Source: Ferrovibrio sp046294345 (lineage in GTDB: Bacteria; Pseudomonadota; Alphaproteobacteria; Ferrovibrionales; Ferrovibrionaceae). From it: a stretch of DNA of 64,000 nt. Where the stretch lies: assembly GCA_046294345.1 (NCBI GenBank), contig JBKBJT010000003.1, positions 62,001 through 126,000 on the forward strand, written 5' to 3'. The notes under the pieces were generated by a model. That model saw only the letters and a list, made by a program, of their open reading frames with translations. It ran no database searches and was not told where the DNA came from. Made by a program: the position numbers and the translations under genes. This document shows, piece by piece, positions 16,831-25,528 of the stretch (the stretch's first letter is position 1; each line of letters starts with the position of its first letter).

Positions 16831-17160
16831 ATGGGCGAGAACCGCGACACCCTGGAACGTATCTACGACGTGATCCTCAGCCGCAAGGGCGGCGATCCGG
16901 CGGTGTCCCACACCGCCAAACTGTTCGCCAAGGGCCGCGCCAAGATCGCCCAGAAGATGGGCGAGGAAGCGGTCGAGCTCGCTATCGCCGCCGTGTCGGA
17001 AACGCGCGAGGAGATGATCTCGGAAAGCGCCGACCTCGTCTTTCACCTGCTGGTGCTGTGGGCTGAATGCGGCATTACCATCGAGGATGTGCGCGCCGAA
17101 CTGCGCCGCCGCGAAGGCCAGTCGGGCATCGAGGAAAAGAAGGCACGCCAGCTTACCTGA
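16831..17160 (+). CDS. hisE: Phosphoribosyl-ATP pyrophosphatase HisE
   Basis: HisE removes pyrophosphate from phosphoribosyl-ATP, the second step of histidine synthesis. The 109-residue all-helical protein has the MazG-like metal site in KMGEEAVELAIAA and SESADLVFHLLVLW, where Glu and Asp side chains bind Mg2+. It is a stand-alone enzyme, not fused to HisI. It starts 17 bases after hisF. hisI, hisG, hisZ and hisD are not in the window. Confidence 0.96.
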   Translation: MGENRDTLERIYDVILSRKGGDPAVSHTAKLFAKGRAKIAQKMGEEAVELAIAAVSETREEMISESADLVFHLLVLWAECGITIEDVRAELRRREGQSGIEEKKARQLT

Positions 17161-17181
17161 GTCAGGAGGGACAGGCAGACC

Positions 17182-17550
17182 ATGGCTTACGATCCGAATA
17201 ACGTGTTTGCAAAAATCCTGCGCGGCGAGATCCCGTGCAAGAAGGTGCATGAAAGCAAGCACAGCCTGGCCTTCCACGACATCAATCCGCTGTCGCCCAT
17301 CCATGTGCTGGTGATCCCGAAGGGCGCCTATGTCGATTTCGACGATTTCTCGGCCCGGGCCAGCGCGGAAGAGCAGACCGACTATGTCAAGGCCATCGGC
17401 GACACGGCCCGCGTGGTCGGTGCCGACCAGGGCGGCTATCGCCTGCTCAGCAATTGCGGCGTCAACGCCAACCAGGAAGTGCCGCATCTGCACGTCCATA
17501 TCTTCGGCGGTCGTTTGCTCGGCCGCATGCTGAAGAAGGACGGCGAATAG
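17182..17550 (+). CDS. hinT: HIT family protein (HinT-like nucleoside phosphoramidase)
   Basis: A 122-residue histidine-triad hydrolase. The active-site motif HLHVHIFGG lies near the C-terminus, and the N-terminus has the family pattern NVFAKILRGEIPCKKV and HDINPLSPIHVLVIPK. HinT proteins cleave adenosine phosphoramidates and acyl-adenylates and form dimers. The gene lies 21 bases after hisE, with a GGAGG site, and is followed by a strong hairpin, so it ends the hisF-hisE-hinT operon. This order is common in alphaproteobacteria. Confidence 0.94.
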   Translation: MAYDPNNVFAKILRGEIPCKKVHESKHSLAFHDINPLSPIHVLVIPKGAYVDFDDFSARASAEEQTDYVKAIGDTARVVGADQGGYRLLSNCGVNANQEVPHLHVHIFGGRLLGRMLKKDGE

Positions 17551-17587
17551 GGCGTTCGGCGCATTTCATTTGCCGCGTTTCGTTCAG

Positions 17588-17615
17588 GCGCCCGCCGATA
17601 ATTCCCGGCGGGCGC
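17588..17615 (+). terminator. Probable terminator of hisFE-hinT
   Basis: GCGCCCGCCG and CGGCGGGCGC form a perfect 10-bp stem around an 8-base loop, 38 bases after the hinT stop. The run after it (ATGTAATTTC) is poor in T, so termination may need help. Confidence 0.6.
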
Positions 17616-17653
17616 ATGTAATTTCAGGGGCTTGTGGGGAGGCAATATTATAA

Positions 17654-17678
17654 AGTAACGTTATAAAATAACGTTACT
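17654..17678. promoter_or_regulatory. Zur-like operator: perfect 10-bp inverted repeat
   Basis: AGTAACGTTA and TAACGTTACT are exact reverse complements around the 5-base centre TAAAA. The AT-rich core GTTATA...TAAC resembles binding sites of the zinc repressor Zur in proteobacteria. It lies 20 bases before the TonB receptor start, where a repressor would block transcription. The assignment to Zur is inference from shape and from the likely zinc role of the target. Confidence 0.65.
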
Positions 17679-17697
17679 GCTTCCTGGGGTTCCGCTC

Positions 17698-19677
17698 ATG
17701 ACATCCGCTTTCCGCAATCGCCTGCTATTCGGCGCAAGCCTGTTTGTCCTCGTGCCTGCCGTCGCCCTTGCCCAGGACCCGCCAGCCACGCTGCCGCCCG
17801 TTCTGGTCACCGCGCCCTTGGGGGCCAGCCAGGACGAACTCGTCGAGGGCAGCACGGTTCTGCAGGGCGAGGCACTGGATCGCCGCCGCGCTGCCACGCT
17901 GGGCGAGACCCTGGACGGCACCCCGGGCGTCAGCTCGACCCAGTTCGGCCCCGGCGCCGGGCGGCCGATCATTCGCGGCCAGGGCGGCCCGCGCGTGCGC
18001 GTGATGCAGAACGGCGTCGATACCTTCGATGCCTCCACTCTCAGTCCCGATCATGCGGTGGTGGCTCCGCCCGGCGGCGCCGAACGCATCGAAGTGCTGC
18101 GCGGCCCGGCCACGCTGCTCTACGGCTCCTCGGCGATCGGCGGTGTGGTCAATGTGATCGACGGGCGCATCCCCGATGCCATGCCGAAGAACGGCGCCAG
18201 CGGCAATGCGCGGCTGGACTATGGCAGCGGCGCCAACGAGACCAGCGGATTCGCCAGCGTCAACGCGACGGTCAGCGATCGTTTTGTGGTGCATGGCGAG
18301 GCGGGTTTCCTCGATGCCGAGGATTATCGCATCAACGGCTATGCCTCCAATGCGGCACGCAACGCCGGCATCAAGGGTCGGGTCGACAATACGGCGGTGG
18401 AAAATCGCAACGGAGCGGTCGGTGCGTCTTATCTGGGCGAGGAAGGTTATGCCGGCTTCAGCCTGGCGCAGTTCTACAGCTACTACGGCGTTCCGGGCGA
18501 TGATCCGGTGCGGATCGACATGCGGCAGAACCGCCTGGACGGCAAGTTCGGCCTGTATGAGCCGTTTTCATTTCTTGACGAGCTGCGTCTGAAGTTCGGT
18601 TATGCCAATTACCTGCATGACGAAATCGAGGCTACCGGCGAACGCGCCACGCGGTTCGACAGCGAAAGCTGGGAAGCGCGGCTGGAAGCCGAGCACAAGC
18701 CGATAGGCAACATCCGCGGCGTGGTCGGCCTGCAAAGCGATAGGCGCGACCTCACCGCCACCGGCGAGGAAGCCTTCATCACGCCCACCATCACCGACAG
18801 CAATGCCTTGTTCCTGCTGGAACGCTATGAAACGGGCAACTGGCTGTTCTCGCTCGGCGGCCGCATCGAACATGTCGATGTTGAGGCCAGCAGCTTGGGA
18901 CGCAGCCGCGATTTCACGCCGGCCAGCCTGTCGGGCAGTGCCACCTGGAAATTTATTCCTGGCTATGCCACCGGGCTGTCGTTGTCGCGCACCGAACGCG
19001 CGCCGACTGCCGAGGAGCTGTATTCAGATGGCAAGCATGTGGCAACGCAATCCTACGAGATCGGCAGCTCTTCCTTAAGCAAGGAAAGCGCACTGCATGC
19101 CGAACTGAGCCTGCGCAAGACCGATGGCGACGTCACCGGCGCGGCGAATGCCTATGTCACGCGATTCCAGGATTACATCTATGGCAGGTTCACCGGCAAC
19201 CAGCGGGATGACCTGAACGAACTGCAATACAGCCAGACCGACGCGCTGTTCCGCGGCATCGAGCTGGAAAGTGCCTGGACCTTCTGGCGCATCGCCGGCT
19301 ATGCCCTCAAGCTGGATGGCCGCATCGATTACGTGCGCGCCGACGACACCAGCAACGATACCGCGTTGCCGCTGATCCCGCCGGTCGGCTACGGACTTGG
19401 TTTCAATGCCGACAGCGCGGCACTCGGCTTCCGCCTCGAACTTGCCGGCCGCATGGATCAGAACCGTGCCGGCGTGAACGAGACGCGCACCGACGGTTAT
19501 GCGGTGCTGAACACCGCGCTCACCTGGCGGCCCTTCGAGGAGAACCGCAATCTGGCGCTGCAGCTCCAGGGCCGCAACCTGACGGACGAGGAAGGCCGCA
19601 ACCATACGTCGATGCTGAAGAACGTCGCGCCGATCCGTGGCCGCGAGGTAAGGCTGGGCGCCAGCATCGCCTTCTGA
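17698..19677 (+). CDS. TonB-dependent outer membrane receptor, ZnuD-like
   Basis: A 659-residue outer membrane receptor. A signal peptide (about residues 1-25, ending ALAQ) is followed by a TonB-box-like stretch (LPPVLVTAPL), a plug domain (about 45-160, with GVSSTQFGPGAGRPIIRG and VEVLRGPATLLYGSSAIGG-like pattern) and a beta barrel. It ends in phenylalanine (SIAF), the usual signal for barrel assembly. The pattern of the plug and the Zur-like palindrome directly upstream suggest a zinc receptor of the ZnuD group. Histidine-rich outer loops, common in ZnuD, are not obvious, so a copper or other metal complex is possible. Confidence 0.82.
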   Translation: MTSAFRNRLLFGASLFVLVPAVALAQDPPATLPPVLVTAPLGASQDELVEGSTVLQGEALDRRRAATLGETLDGTPGVSSTQFGPGAGRPIIRGQGGPRVRVMQNGVDTFDASTLSPDHAVVAPPGGAERIEVLRGPATLLYGSSAIGGVVNVIDGRIPDAMPKNGASGNARLDYGSGANETSGFASVNATVSDRFVVHGEAGFLDAEDYRINGYASNAARNAGIKGRVDNTAVENRNGAVGASYLGEEGYAGFSLAQFYSYYGVPGDDPVRIDMRQNRLDGKFGLYEPFSFLDELRLKFGYANYLHDEIEATGERATRFDSESWEARLEAEHKPIGNIRGVVGLQSDRRDLTATGEEAFITPTITDSNALFLLERYETGNWLFSLGGRIEHVDVEASSLGRSRDFTPASLSGSATWKFIPGYATGLSLSRTERAPTAEELYSDGKHVATQSYEIGSSSLSKESALHAELSLRKTDGDVTGAANAYVTRFQDYIYGRFTGNQRDDLNELQYSQTDALFRGIELESAWTFWRIAGYALKLDGRIDYVRADDTSNDTALPLIPPVGYGLGFNADSAALGFRLELAGRMDQNRAGVNETRTDGYAVLNTALTWRPFEENRNLALQLQGRNLTDEEGRNHTSMLKNVAPIRGREVRLGASIAF

Positions 19678-19742
19678 GGCACGGCGCGGGCCTTTGATTT
19701 CGGTCATGGGCAAGGCGGCGCGGGTCATGGCAGGATGCCGCC

Positions 19743-22379
19743 ATGATGCCGTCCCCGTCTGCCCATGATCCGATCCACAGCCTGTCATCCGATGCCGCAC
19801 TGGCGCGGCTGCACAGCACCCGCGAAGGACTGAACGGGACGGAAGCGACCGCGCGGCTGCGTGCCCATGGCCCCAACCGCCTGCCCGAGGCGCGCGCCCG
19901 CACCATGCTGGGCGTCGCCCTGCACCAGTTCCGCTCGCCCTTCATCTATCTCCTGCTGGCCGCCGCCGGAGTCAGCCTGCTGCTTGGTCATCTGGCCGAT
20001 GCGGGTTTCATCGCCATTGTGCTGCTGCTTAATGGCAGCATCGGTTTCTGGCAGGAATGGCAGGCGGAAACGCGGGCCCGCGCGCTGAAATCCCTGGTGC
20101 GTGGGCATATACCGGTCTGGCGCGACGGTGCACTGGTCTCGCTCGATACCGAGCTGCTGGTGCCGGGCGACATGGTCGAGCTGGAAAGCGGCGTGAAGAT
20201 TCCGGCCGACCTGCGCCTGATCGAGGCCGAGGCGCTGGAGGCCGATGAAAGCCTGCTGACCGGCGAATCGCTTGCGGTGGCGAAGGACGCCGACCATGTC
20301 AGCGCAGCGGATGCGCCGCTGGGCGACCGGCACGGCATGCTGTTCGCCGGCTCGATGGTGCAGAGCGGACGGGCCCGCGCCGTGGTGGCCGCCACCGGAC
20401 GCCATAGCGAGATCGGCCGCCTGGCGCTGGCGCTGCAGGTGGCCGGCGCCGCGCCGCCGCTGGTGCGCCGCATGGAGATCTTCACCCGTCAGGTTGCGCT
20501 GGCGGCGCTGGTGCTGATCGGCCTGATCGCCGGGCTGGAAATCCTGCGCGGCGCCGGCATGGCCGAGATCTTCCTGCTGGCGGTGGCGCTCGCCGTCTCG
20601 GCCATCCCCGAAGGCCTGCCGGTGGCGATGACGGTGGCCCTGTCCATCAGCGTGCACCGCATGGGGCAGAGGAATGTCGTGGTGCGGCACCTGCCCGCCG
20701 TGGAGGGTCTGGGTGCCTGCACCATGATCGCCACCGACAAGACCGGCACGCTCACCGTCAACCGCCTGACCGTCGAAACCGTCTGGCTGCCCGATGCGAC
20801 GGAAAACGACGGCCGCGTGCCGCCGCAGGATGCCCGCGTGCGGCAGTTGGCGCTGGCGGCCGCGCGCTGTTCGGAATCCCATGGCGGCGCGGTGGATCAT
20901 ACCGGCGACGAGATCGGCGATGCCGTCGATCTGGCCTTCCTGCGGCTGGCCCTGCGCTTCGACTACAACGCGGCCATGGATGCGGTGGATCATCGTGGCC
21001 GCATCGCCTACGAGCCGGCGCGGCGTTATGCCGCCGATTTCCACGCCGATGGCGACACGCTGGTGGCCTATGTGAAGGGCGCGCCGGAAACCCTGCTCGA
21101 TCTCTGCGGTGCCGAAACCTGGGAACCCGAACGGCGCGCGGCGGCCGAACGCGCCGTGTGCTCGCTTGCCGCCGATGGCTATCGCGTCATCGCCGTGGCG
21201 GCCGGCGCCGTCACCGCGCCCGAGGCGGAATCGCTCGATGGCCTGATGCTGCTCGGCTTCGCTGGCCTGATCGATCCATTGCGGCAGGAGGCGCGGCTTT
21301 CAGTTCGCGCCGCCCAGTCCGCCGGCATCCGCGTCGCCATGGTCACCGGCGATCATCCGCTCACCGCCCTCGCCATCGCGCGCCAGCTCGACCTGGCCGC
21401 CGAGGGCCCGGCCGGCGAGGCGCAACTCATCACCGGCGCGGAACTGCAGAAACTGGGCGGCGACCAGGCCGTTTTCGACGCGGCCGTGGCGCGCGCGCTG
21501 ATCTTCGCCCGCATCGAGCCTCTGCAGAAGCTCGCCATTGTCGAAAGCCTGCGCCGCCAGGGCCATGTGGTGGCCGTCACCGGCGACGGCGTCAACGATG
21601 CGCCGGCATTGAAAGCCGCCGATATCGGTGTGGCCATGGGACGTGGCGGCACGGATGTGGCGCGCGAGGCGGCCGACCTGATCCTGGTCGATGACAATTT
21701 CGCTTCCATCGTCGCCGGCATCGAGGAGGGGCGCGCTGCCTACGACAACCTGCGCAAGGTGATCCTGCTCTGCATCTCGACCGGCGCTGCCGAAATCCTG
21801 CTCATGCTGCTGGCCAGCCTGACCGGCCTGCCGCCGCCGCTATCGGCCGTGCAGCTTTTGTGGCTCAACCTTGTCACCAATGGCATCCAGGACGTGGCGC
21901 TGGCTTTCGAGAAGCCCGAGCCCGGCCTGCTGCAGCGCCGGCCGCGCCCGAAGCACAGCCGCATCTTCGACCGCCGCATGATCGAACAGGTGGCGCTGTC
22001 GGGCGTGGTGATCGGCGCGGCCGGCTTTGCTTTCTATGCCTGGCTGCTGCAGGGCCAGCATGTCCCGCTGGTGGCTGCCCAGGGGCTCACGCTGTGGCTG
22101 ATCGTGTGGTTCGAGAATGCCCATGTGCTGAACTGCCGTTCGGAACGGCGCTCGCTGTTCCGCGTGCCGCTGTCGGGCAACTGGCTGCTGATCCTCGGCG
22201 TGATCGCCGCCCAGGGCCTGCAATTTGCCGCCGCCTCGCTGCCCGGCATCGGGCCGATGCTGCGGCTGGAAGATGTGTCGCTTCTGCACGGTGCGCTGCT
22301 CGCCCTGCCGGCGCTCATGCTGGTGGCGGCGATGGAGGTCTACAAGGCCATGCGGAAGGAAGACGGGCAAACCGCCTGA
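19743..22379 (+). CDS. P-type cation-transporting ATPase, P2-like, second copy
   Basis: An 878-residue pump related to the ATPase at 13010-15733 but clearly different. TGES is in LLTGESLAV, the phosphorylated residue is Asp332 in DKTGTLT, and the hinge is TGDGVNDAPALK. Helix four has PEGLPVAMTVALS. The helix-six motif is LNLVTNGIQDVALAFE: the Ca2+-pump Asp is replaced by Asn, and an Asp appears three residues later. The ion is unknown. It starts 65 bases after the TonB receptor and may be co-transcribed with it, which would make a divalent metal plausible. It converges with the metallo-hydrolase gene. Confidence 0.88.
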   Translation: MMPSPSAHDPIHSLSSDAALARLHSTREGLNGTEATARLRAHGPNRLPEARARTMLGVALHQFRSPFIYLLLAAAGVSLLLGHLADAGFIAIVLLLNGSIGFWQEWQAETRARALKSLVRGHIPVWRDGALVSLDTELLVPGDMVELESGVKIPADLRLIEAEALEADESLLTGESLAVAKDADHVSAADAPLGDRHGMLFAGSMVQSGRARAVVAATGRHSEIGRLALALQVAGAAPPLVRRMEIFTRQVALAALVLIGLIAGLEILRGAGMAEIFLLAVALAVSAIPEGLPVAMTVALSISVHRMGQRNVVVRHLPAVEGLGACTMIATDKTGTLTVNRLTVETVWLPDATENDGRVPPQDARVRQLALAAARCSESHGGAVDHTGDEIGDAVDLAFLRLALRFDYNAAMDAVDHRGRIAYEPARRYAADFHADGDTLVAYVKGAPETLLDLCGAETWEPERRAAAERAVCSLAADGYRVIAVAAGAVTAPEAESLDGLMLLGFAGLIDPLRQEARLSVRAAQSAGIRVAMVTGDHPLTALAIARQLDLAAEGPAGEAQLITGAELQKLGGDQAVFDAAVARALIFARIEPLQKLAIVESLRRQGHVVAVTGDGVNDAPALKAADIGVAMGRGGTDVAREAADLILVDDNFASIVAGIEEGRAAYDNLRKVILLCISTGAAEILLMLLASLTGLPPPLSAVQLLWLNLVTNGIQDVALAFEKPEPGLLQRRPRPKHSRIFDRRMIEQVALSGVVIGAAGFAFYAWLLQGQHVPLVAAQGLTLWLIVWFENAHVLNCRSERRSLFRVPLSGNWLLILGVIAAQGLQFAAASLPGIGPMLRLEDVSLLHGALLALPALMLVAAMEVYKAMRKEDGQTA

Positions 22380-22382
22380 GGC

Positions 22383-24008
22383 TTATCCCCGCCCCAGCAC
22401 GCGCTGCATCTTCTTCAGCAGGCGGCGGCGTTCGGCATCGCTTTTGGCATTGCGCAGCTCAGCCTGCACCTGCAGCATCAGGCGCGCATAGTCGTTGTGC
22501 CAGTCATGGCCCGACAGCGCCTCGGCTTCGGCATAACGATCCAGCCGTTTCTGTACCTGCGGCGTCTTCAGCAGCTTGGGATGCGGGTGGTTCAGGGCAT
22601 AGAACTCGTCCAGCCGCGGCGCATAGACCTGCGGCAGCATGCCGTGGGGCAGCGCGTTCTTGTCCCACAGCGCGATGGCGGCGCGCAGCGCACCCACGGC
22701 ATCGGGCTCGCCATGGGTCAGCATCAGGCCGCGCCGGATCGGCAGCCGGTCCTTCAGCCAGTCCAGCAGCTCGTCATGATCGGCATGGCCGGAATAGATC
22801 TCCAGCTTGCGGATGCGTGCCCGCACCTCCAGCTCGTCGCCCTGGATGCGCACTGCGCGTTCACCCTGCTCCAGCAGATAGCCCAGTGTGCCCGGCGCCA
22901 TGTAGCCGATCAGCAGCACCGTGGCATTGGCGCGCCACAGGTTGTTCTTCAGGTGATGGCGGATGCGGCCGGCCTCGCACATGCCGCTGGCGGCGATGAT
23001 GATCGCACCGCCGGTCACCTGCTCGATCTGCATGCTTTCCTGCACGCTCTTGGTGAAGCGCAGGTTGCCGCCCTCGAAAGGCTGGGCAGTCGATGCATGC
23101 ACGCCGTTCTCGCGATGCAGATATTTTGCGAAGACATCGGTGACGTTGAGCGCCAGCGGTGAATCGACGAAGACCGGCACGCGCCTGATCGTGTCGTCAT
23201 GCATCAGCTTGGTCAGGTCGGCCAGCAATTCCTGGGTGCGTTCCACGGCAAAAGCCGGAATCACCAGGTTGCCGCCCTGGGCCAGCGCCTCATTCACCTC
23301 CGTCGCCAGCGCGGCCCGCCGGCCGGCCGCGTCGAGTTTCGGTCGCGGCCGCCCGCCATAGGTGGCTTCCATCACCACCACGTCCAGATCGTGTGGCCCC
23401 TCGGCGGCATGCTGCAGCGCCTTGTGCTCCGGTCCGATATCGCCGGAAAACAGCAGCCGCAGCGGTTCGCGCTCGCCATTGGCGATTTTCAGTTCGATCG
23501 AGGCGGCGCCGAGGATATGGCCGGCATTCCACAGCCGCGCCTCGATGCCGGGGATCACCTCGAACCAGGTCTCGAAATCGCGCTTGGCGATCTGCTTCAG
23601 GCTGTCGACGGCATCCTGCTCTGTATAGATCGGCTGCACGATGCCGCGGCCGCGCCGCTGGTTGCGCCGGTTCAGCCGCTCGACCTCCATCTCCTGGATG
23701 CCGCCGGAATCGGGCAGCATGAAGCGCAGCAGGTCGGCGCTGCCCTCGGTGGTCATGATCGGCCCGGCAAAACCGGCCTTCACCAGTTTGGGGATCAGGC
23801 CGCTATGGTCGATATGGGCATGGGTCAGCAGCACGGCATCGATATGGCGCGGATCGAAGGGCCAGGCGCCGTAATTCAGCTCCTTCAGGGTCTTGTCGCC
23901 CTGGAACATGCCGCAATCGACCAGGATGCTGCGATTGCCCAGCTGCAGGCGATAGCAGGAACCGGTGACGACGCCAGCGGCGCCATGGAAACTCAGCGTG
24001 GCAGACAT
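22383..24008 (-). CDS. MBL-fold beta-CASP metallo-hydrolase (RNase-like)
   Basis: A 541-residue member of the CPSF-73/YSH1-like exoribonuclease and endonuclease group. The metal site is THAHIDHSG (HxHxDH, residues 63-68), with LFSGDIG and, further on, ASGMCEAGRIRHHL, a beta-CASP motif; SGHADHDEL supplies the last histidine. Such proteins cut RNA; a bacterial role in mRNA turnover is likely but not proven. It is the last gene of the minus-strand run DUF1003 - phosphorylase - this gene. The C-terminal ~70 residues are an extra helical part (YAEAEALSGHDWHNDYARLMLQ). Confidence 0.9.
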   Translation of the reverse strand: MSATLSFHGAAGVVTGSCYRLQLGNRSILVDCGMFQGDKTLKELNYGAWPFDPRHIDAVLLTHAHIDHSGLIPKLVKAGFAGPIMTTEGSADLLRFMLPDSGGIQEMEVERLNRRNQRRGRGIVQPIYTEQDAVDSLKQIAKRDFETWFEVIPGIEARLWNAGHILGAASIELKIANGEREPLRLLFSGDIGPEHKALQHAAEGPHDLDVVVMEATYGGRPRPKLDAAGRRAALATEVNEALAQGGNLVIPAFAVERTQELLADLTKLMHDDTIRRVPVFVDSPLALNVTDVFAKYLHRENGVHASTAQPFEGGNLRFTKSVQESMQIEQVTGGAIIIAASGMCEAGRIRHHLKNNLWRANATVLLIGYMAPGTLGYLLEQGERAVRIQGDELEVRARIRKLEIYSGHADHDELLDWLKDRLPIRRGLMLTHGEPDAVGALRAAIALWDKNALPHGMLPQVYAPRLDEFYALNHPHPKLLKTPQVQKRLDRYAEAEALSGHDWHNDYARLMLQVQAELRNAKSDAERRRLLKKMQRVLGRG

Positions 24009-24026
24009 GATGGAACTTTTCCCCGA

Positions 24027-25523
24027 TTACGCGCGACTGCCGTTGACGACGAAGCCGCTATCCTGCGCGGCCAGGTCGGCGGCGAAGCCCAGATCGGCCG
24101 GCAGGGCGGCATGGATGCGATATAACGGCTCGCCCTTGCGCGCGGTGTCGCCGGTTTTCTTCAGCAGGTCGACGCCGGCACCCTTGAAGGCCGGCGCACC
24201 GGCCATGCGGGCGATTCGCGCGATGCGCAGGCAGTCGATGCTCATCACCACGCCATCCTTGGGCGCCAGCACTTCATAGCCGGTCGGGCTGGGTGCGATG
24301 GTCAGGCCGCTGGGGCCCTGGGCATCGATGATGCGTTCCATGGCCTTCAGCGCCGCGCCGGAATCCAGCAGCTCGCGGGCGCGGCGCAGGCCTTGGCCGC
24401 CGGTGATGCCGGCATCGGCCTCGATCAGCGCGCCGGCCAGCAGGATGGACCGTTCGCGCAAATCCTGAGGTGCGTCCTTCTCGTTGCGCAGAACCGCCAG
24501 CACGTCGCGCGCCTCCAGCATCGGGCCGATGCCGTTGCCGATCGGCTCGCGGCCATCAGTGATCACGATCTCGATCGGCAGATCCAGCGCGCCGGCAACA
24601 TACTGGAACAGCTTGCGCAGCCGCACGGCGTCTTCCTGGCTGCGCACCTTCGCCGTGGGTCCGACCGGGATATCGAGCACCAGATAGCGCGAACCGGCAG
24701 TCAGTTTCTTGGACAGGATCGAAGCGACCATCTGCTCGCGCGTGTCGATGCGCAGCGGGCGTTCCACCGTGATCAGCACGTCGTCGGCGGGCGAGAGATT
24801 CACCCGGCCGCCCCAGACCAGGCAGCCGCCGATCTTCTCGACGATGGCGCGCATCTCGTCGGTGCCGATATCGACGCGGGCCAGCACTTCCATCGTATCG
24901 GCGGTGCCGGCCGGCGAGGTGATGGCGCGCGACGAGGTTTTGGGGATCGTCAGGCCATGGGCCATCACGATGGGCACCACGATCATAGAGGTGCGGTTGC
25001 CGGGGATGCCGCCGATGCAATGCTTGTCGACCACCATCTTGTGGTTCCATTCCAGGCGATGGCCCACATTGGCCATGGCCCGCGTCAGGCTCAGCACCTC
25101 GTCCGCTGTCATGAAGCTGGCGCAGCCGACCAGGAAGGCGGCGATCTCCATCTTGGAATAGCGCAAAGCGGCGACATCGCGGATCACCGCGTGATACTCG
25201 GTCTCGCTCAGCACGCGGCCTTGGATCTTGGCGCGCACCGCCTCCAGGCTTTCCACCGGCCGTGGATGCTCGATGCTCACCGCCACGCCCTCATGCCGGG
25301 CGAACAGCCGGAAAGCCTCCTCGGAAAGCCCCAGCTCGTCGGGCGCCAGCAGGCCGGGATCGTCGACGATGTTCAGCGTGGCGGGTATGCAGTGACCATC
25401 GGCCTTCACCTCGATCTTGCCCAGGGCCTGAAATTCCTCGGCGCGATAGAGCGGGCAGGCACGGCTGAGATAGGCGATGCTTTCGCGGTGGGTATCGATG
25501 GCGACGCGTTTGAGCTTCAGCAT
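24027..25523 (-). CDS. Thymidine/AMP phosphorylase family protein, archaeal type
   Basis: A 498-residue nucleoside (or nucleotide) phosphorylase, about 60 residues longer than E. coli DeoA because of an N-terminal domain of ~85 residues. The phosphate and substrate motifs read DKHCIGGIPGNRTS (166-179) and SSRAITSPAGTADTME (about 197-212). These match the archaeal AMP phosphorylase type better than the DeoA form (DKHSTGGVGDKTS). Archaeal enzymes release adenine from AMP and give ribose 1,5-bisphosphate. Substrate here is unknown: thymidine or AMP are the options. It starts five bases from the DUF1003 stop and is followed by the beta-CASP hydrolase. Confidence 0.88.
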   Translation of the reverse strand: MLKLKRVAIDTHRESIAYLSRACPLYRAEEFQALGKIEVKADGHCIPATLNIVDDPGLLAPDELGLSEEAFRLFARHEGVAVSIEHPRPVESLEAVRAKIQGRVLSETEYHAVIRDVAALRYSKMEIAAFLVGCASFMTADEVLSLTRAMANVGHRLEWNHKMVVDKHCIGGIPGNRTSMIVVPIVMAHGLTIPKTSSRAITSPAGTADTMEVLARVDIGTDEMRAIVEKIGGCLVWGGRVNLSPADDVLITVERPLRIDTREQMVASILSKKLTAGSRYLVLDIPVGPTAKVRSQEDAVRLRKLFQYVAGALDLPIEIVITDGREPIGNGIGPMLEARDVLAVLRNEKDAPQDLRERSILLAGALIEADAGITGGQGLRRARELLDSGAALKAMERIIDAQGPSGLTIAPSPTGYEVLAPKDGVVMSIDCLRIARIARMAGAPAFKGAGVDLLKKTGDTARKGEPLYRIHAALPADLGFAADLAAQDSGFVVNGSRA

Positions 25524-25528
25524 TCCGG

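Noticed and set aside
19785..21044. A 419-codon frame on the minus strand
   Set aside because: It is opposite the second P-type ATPase and has the same His/Gln-rich shadow composition.
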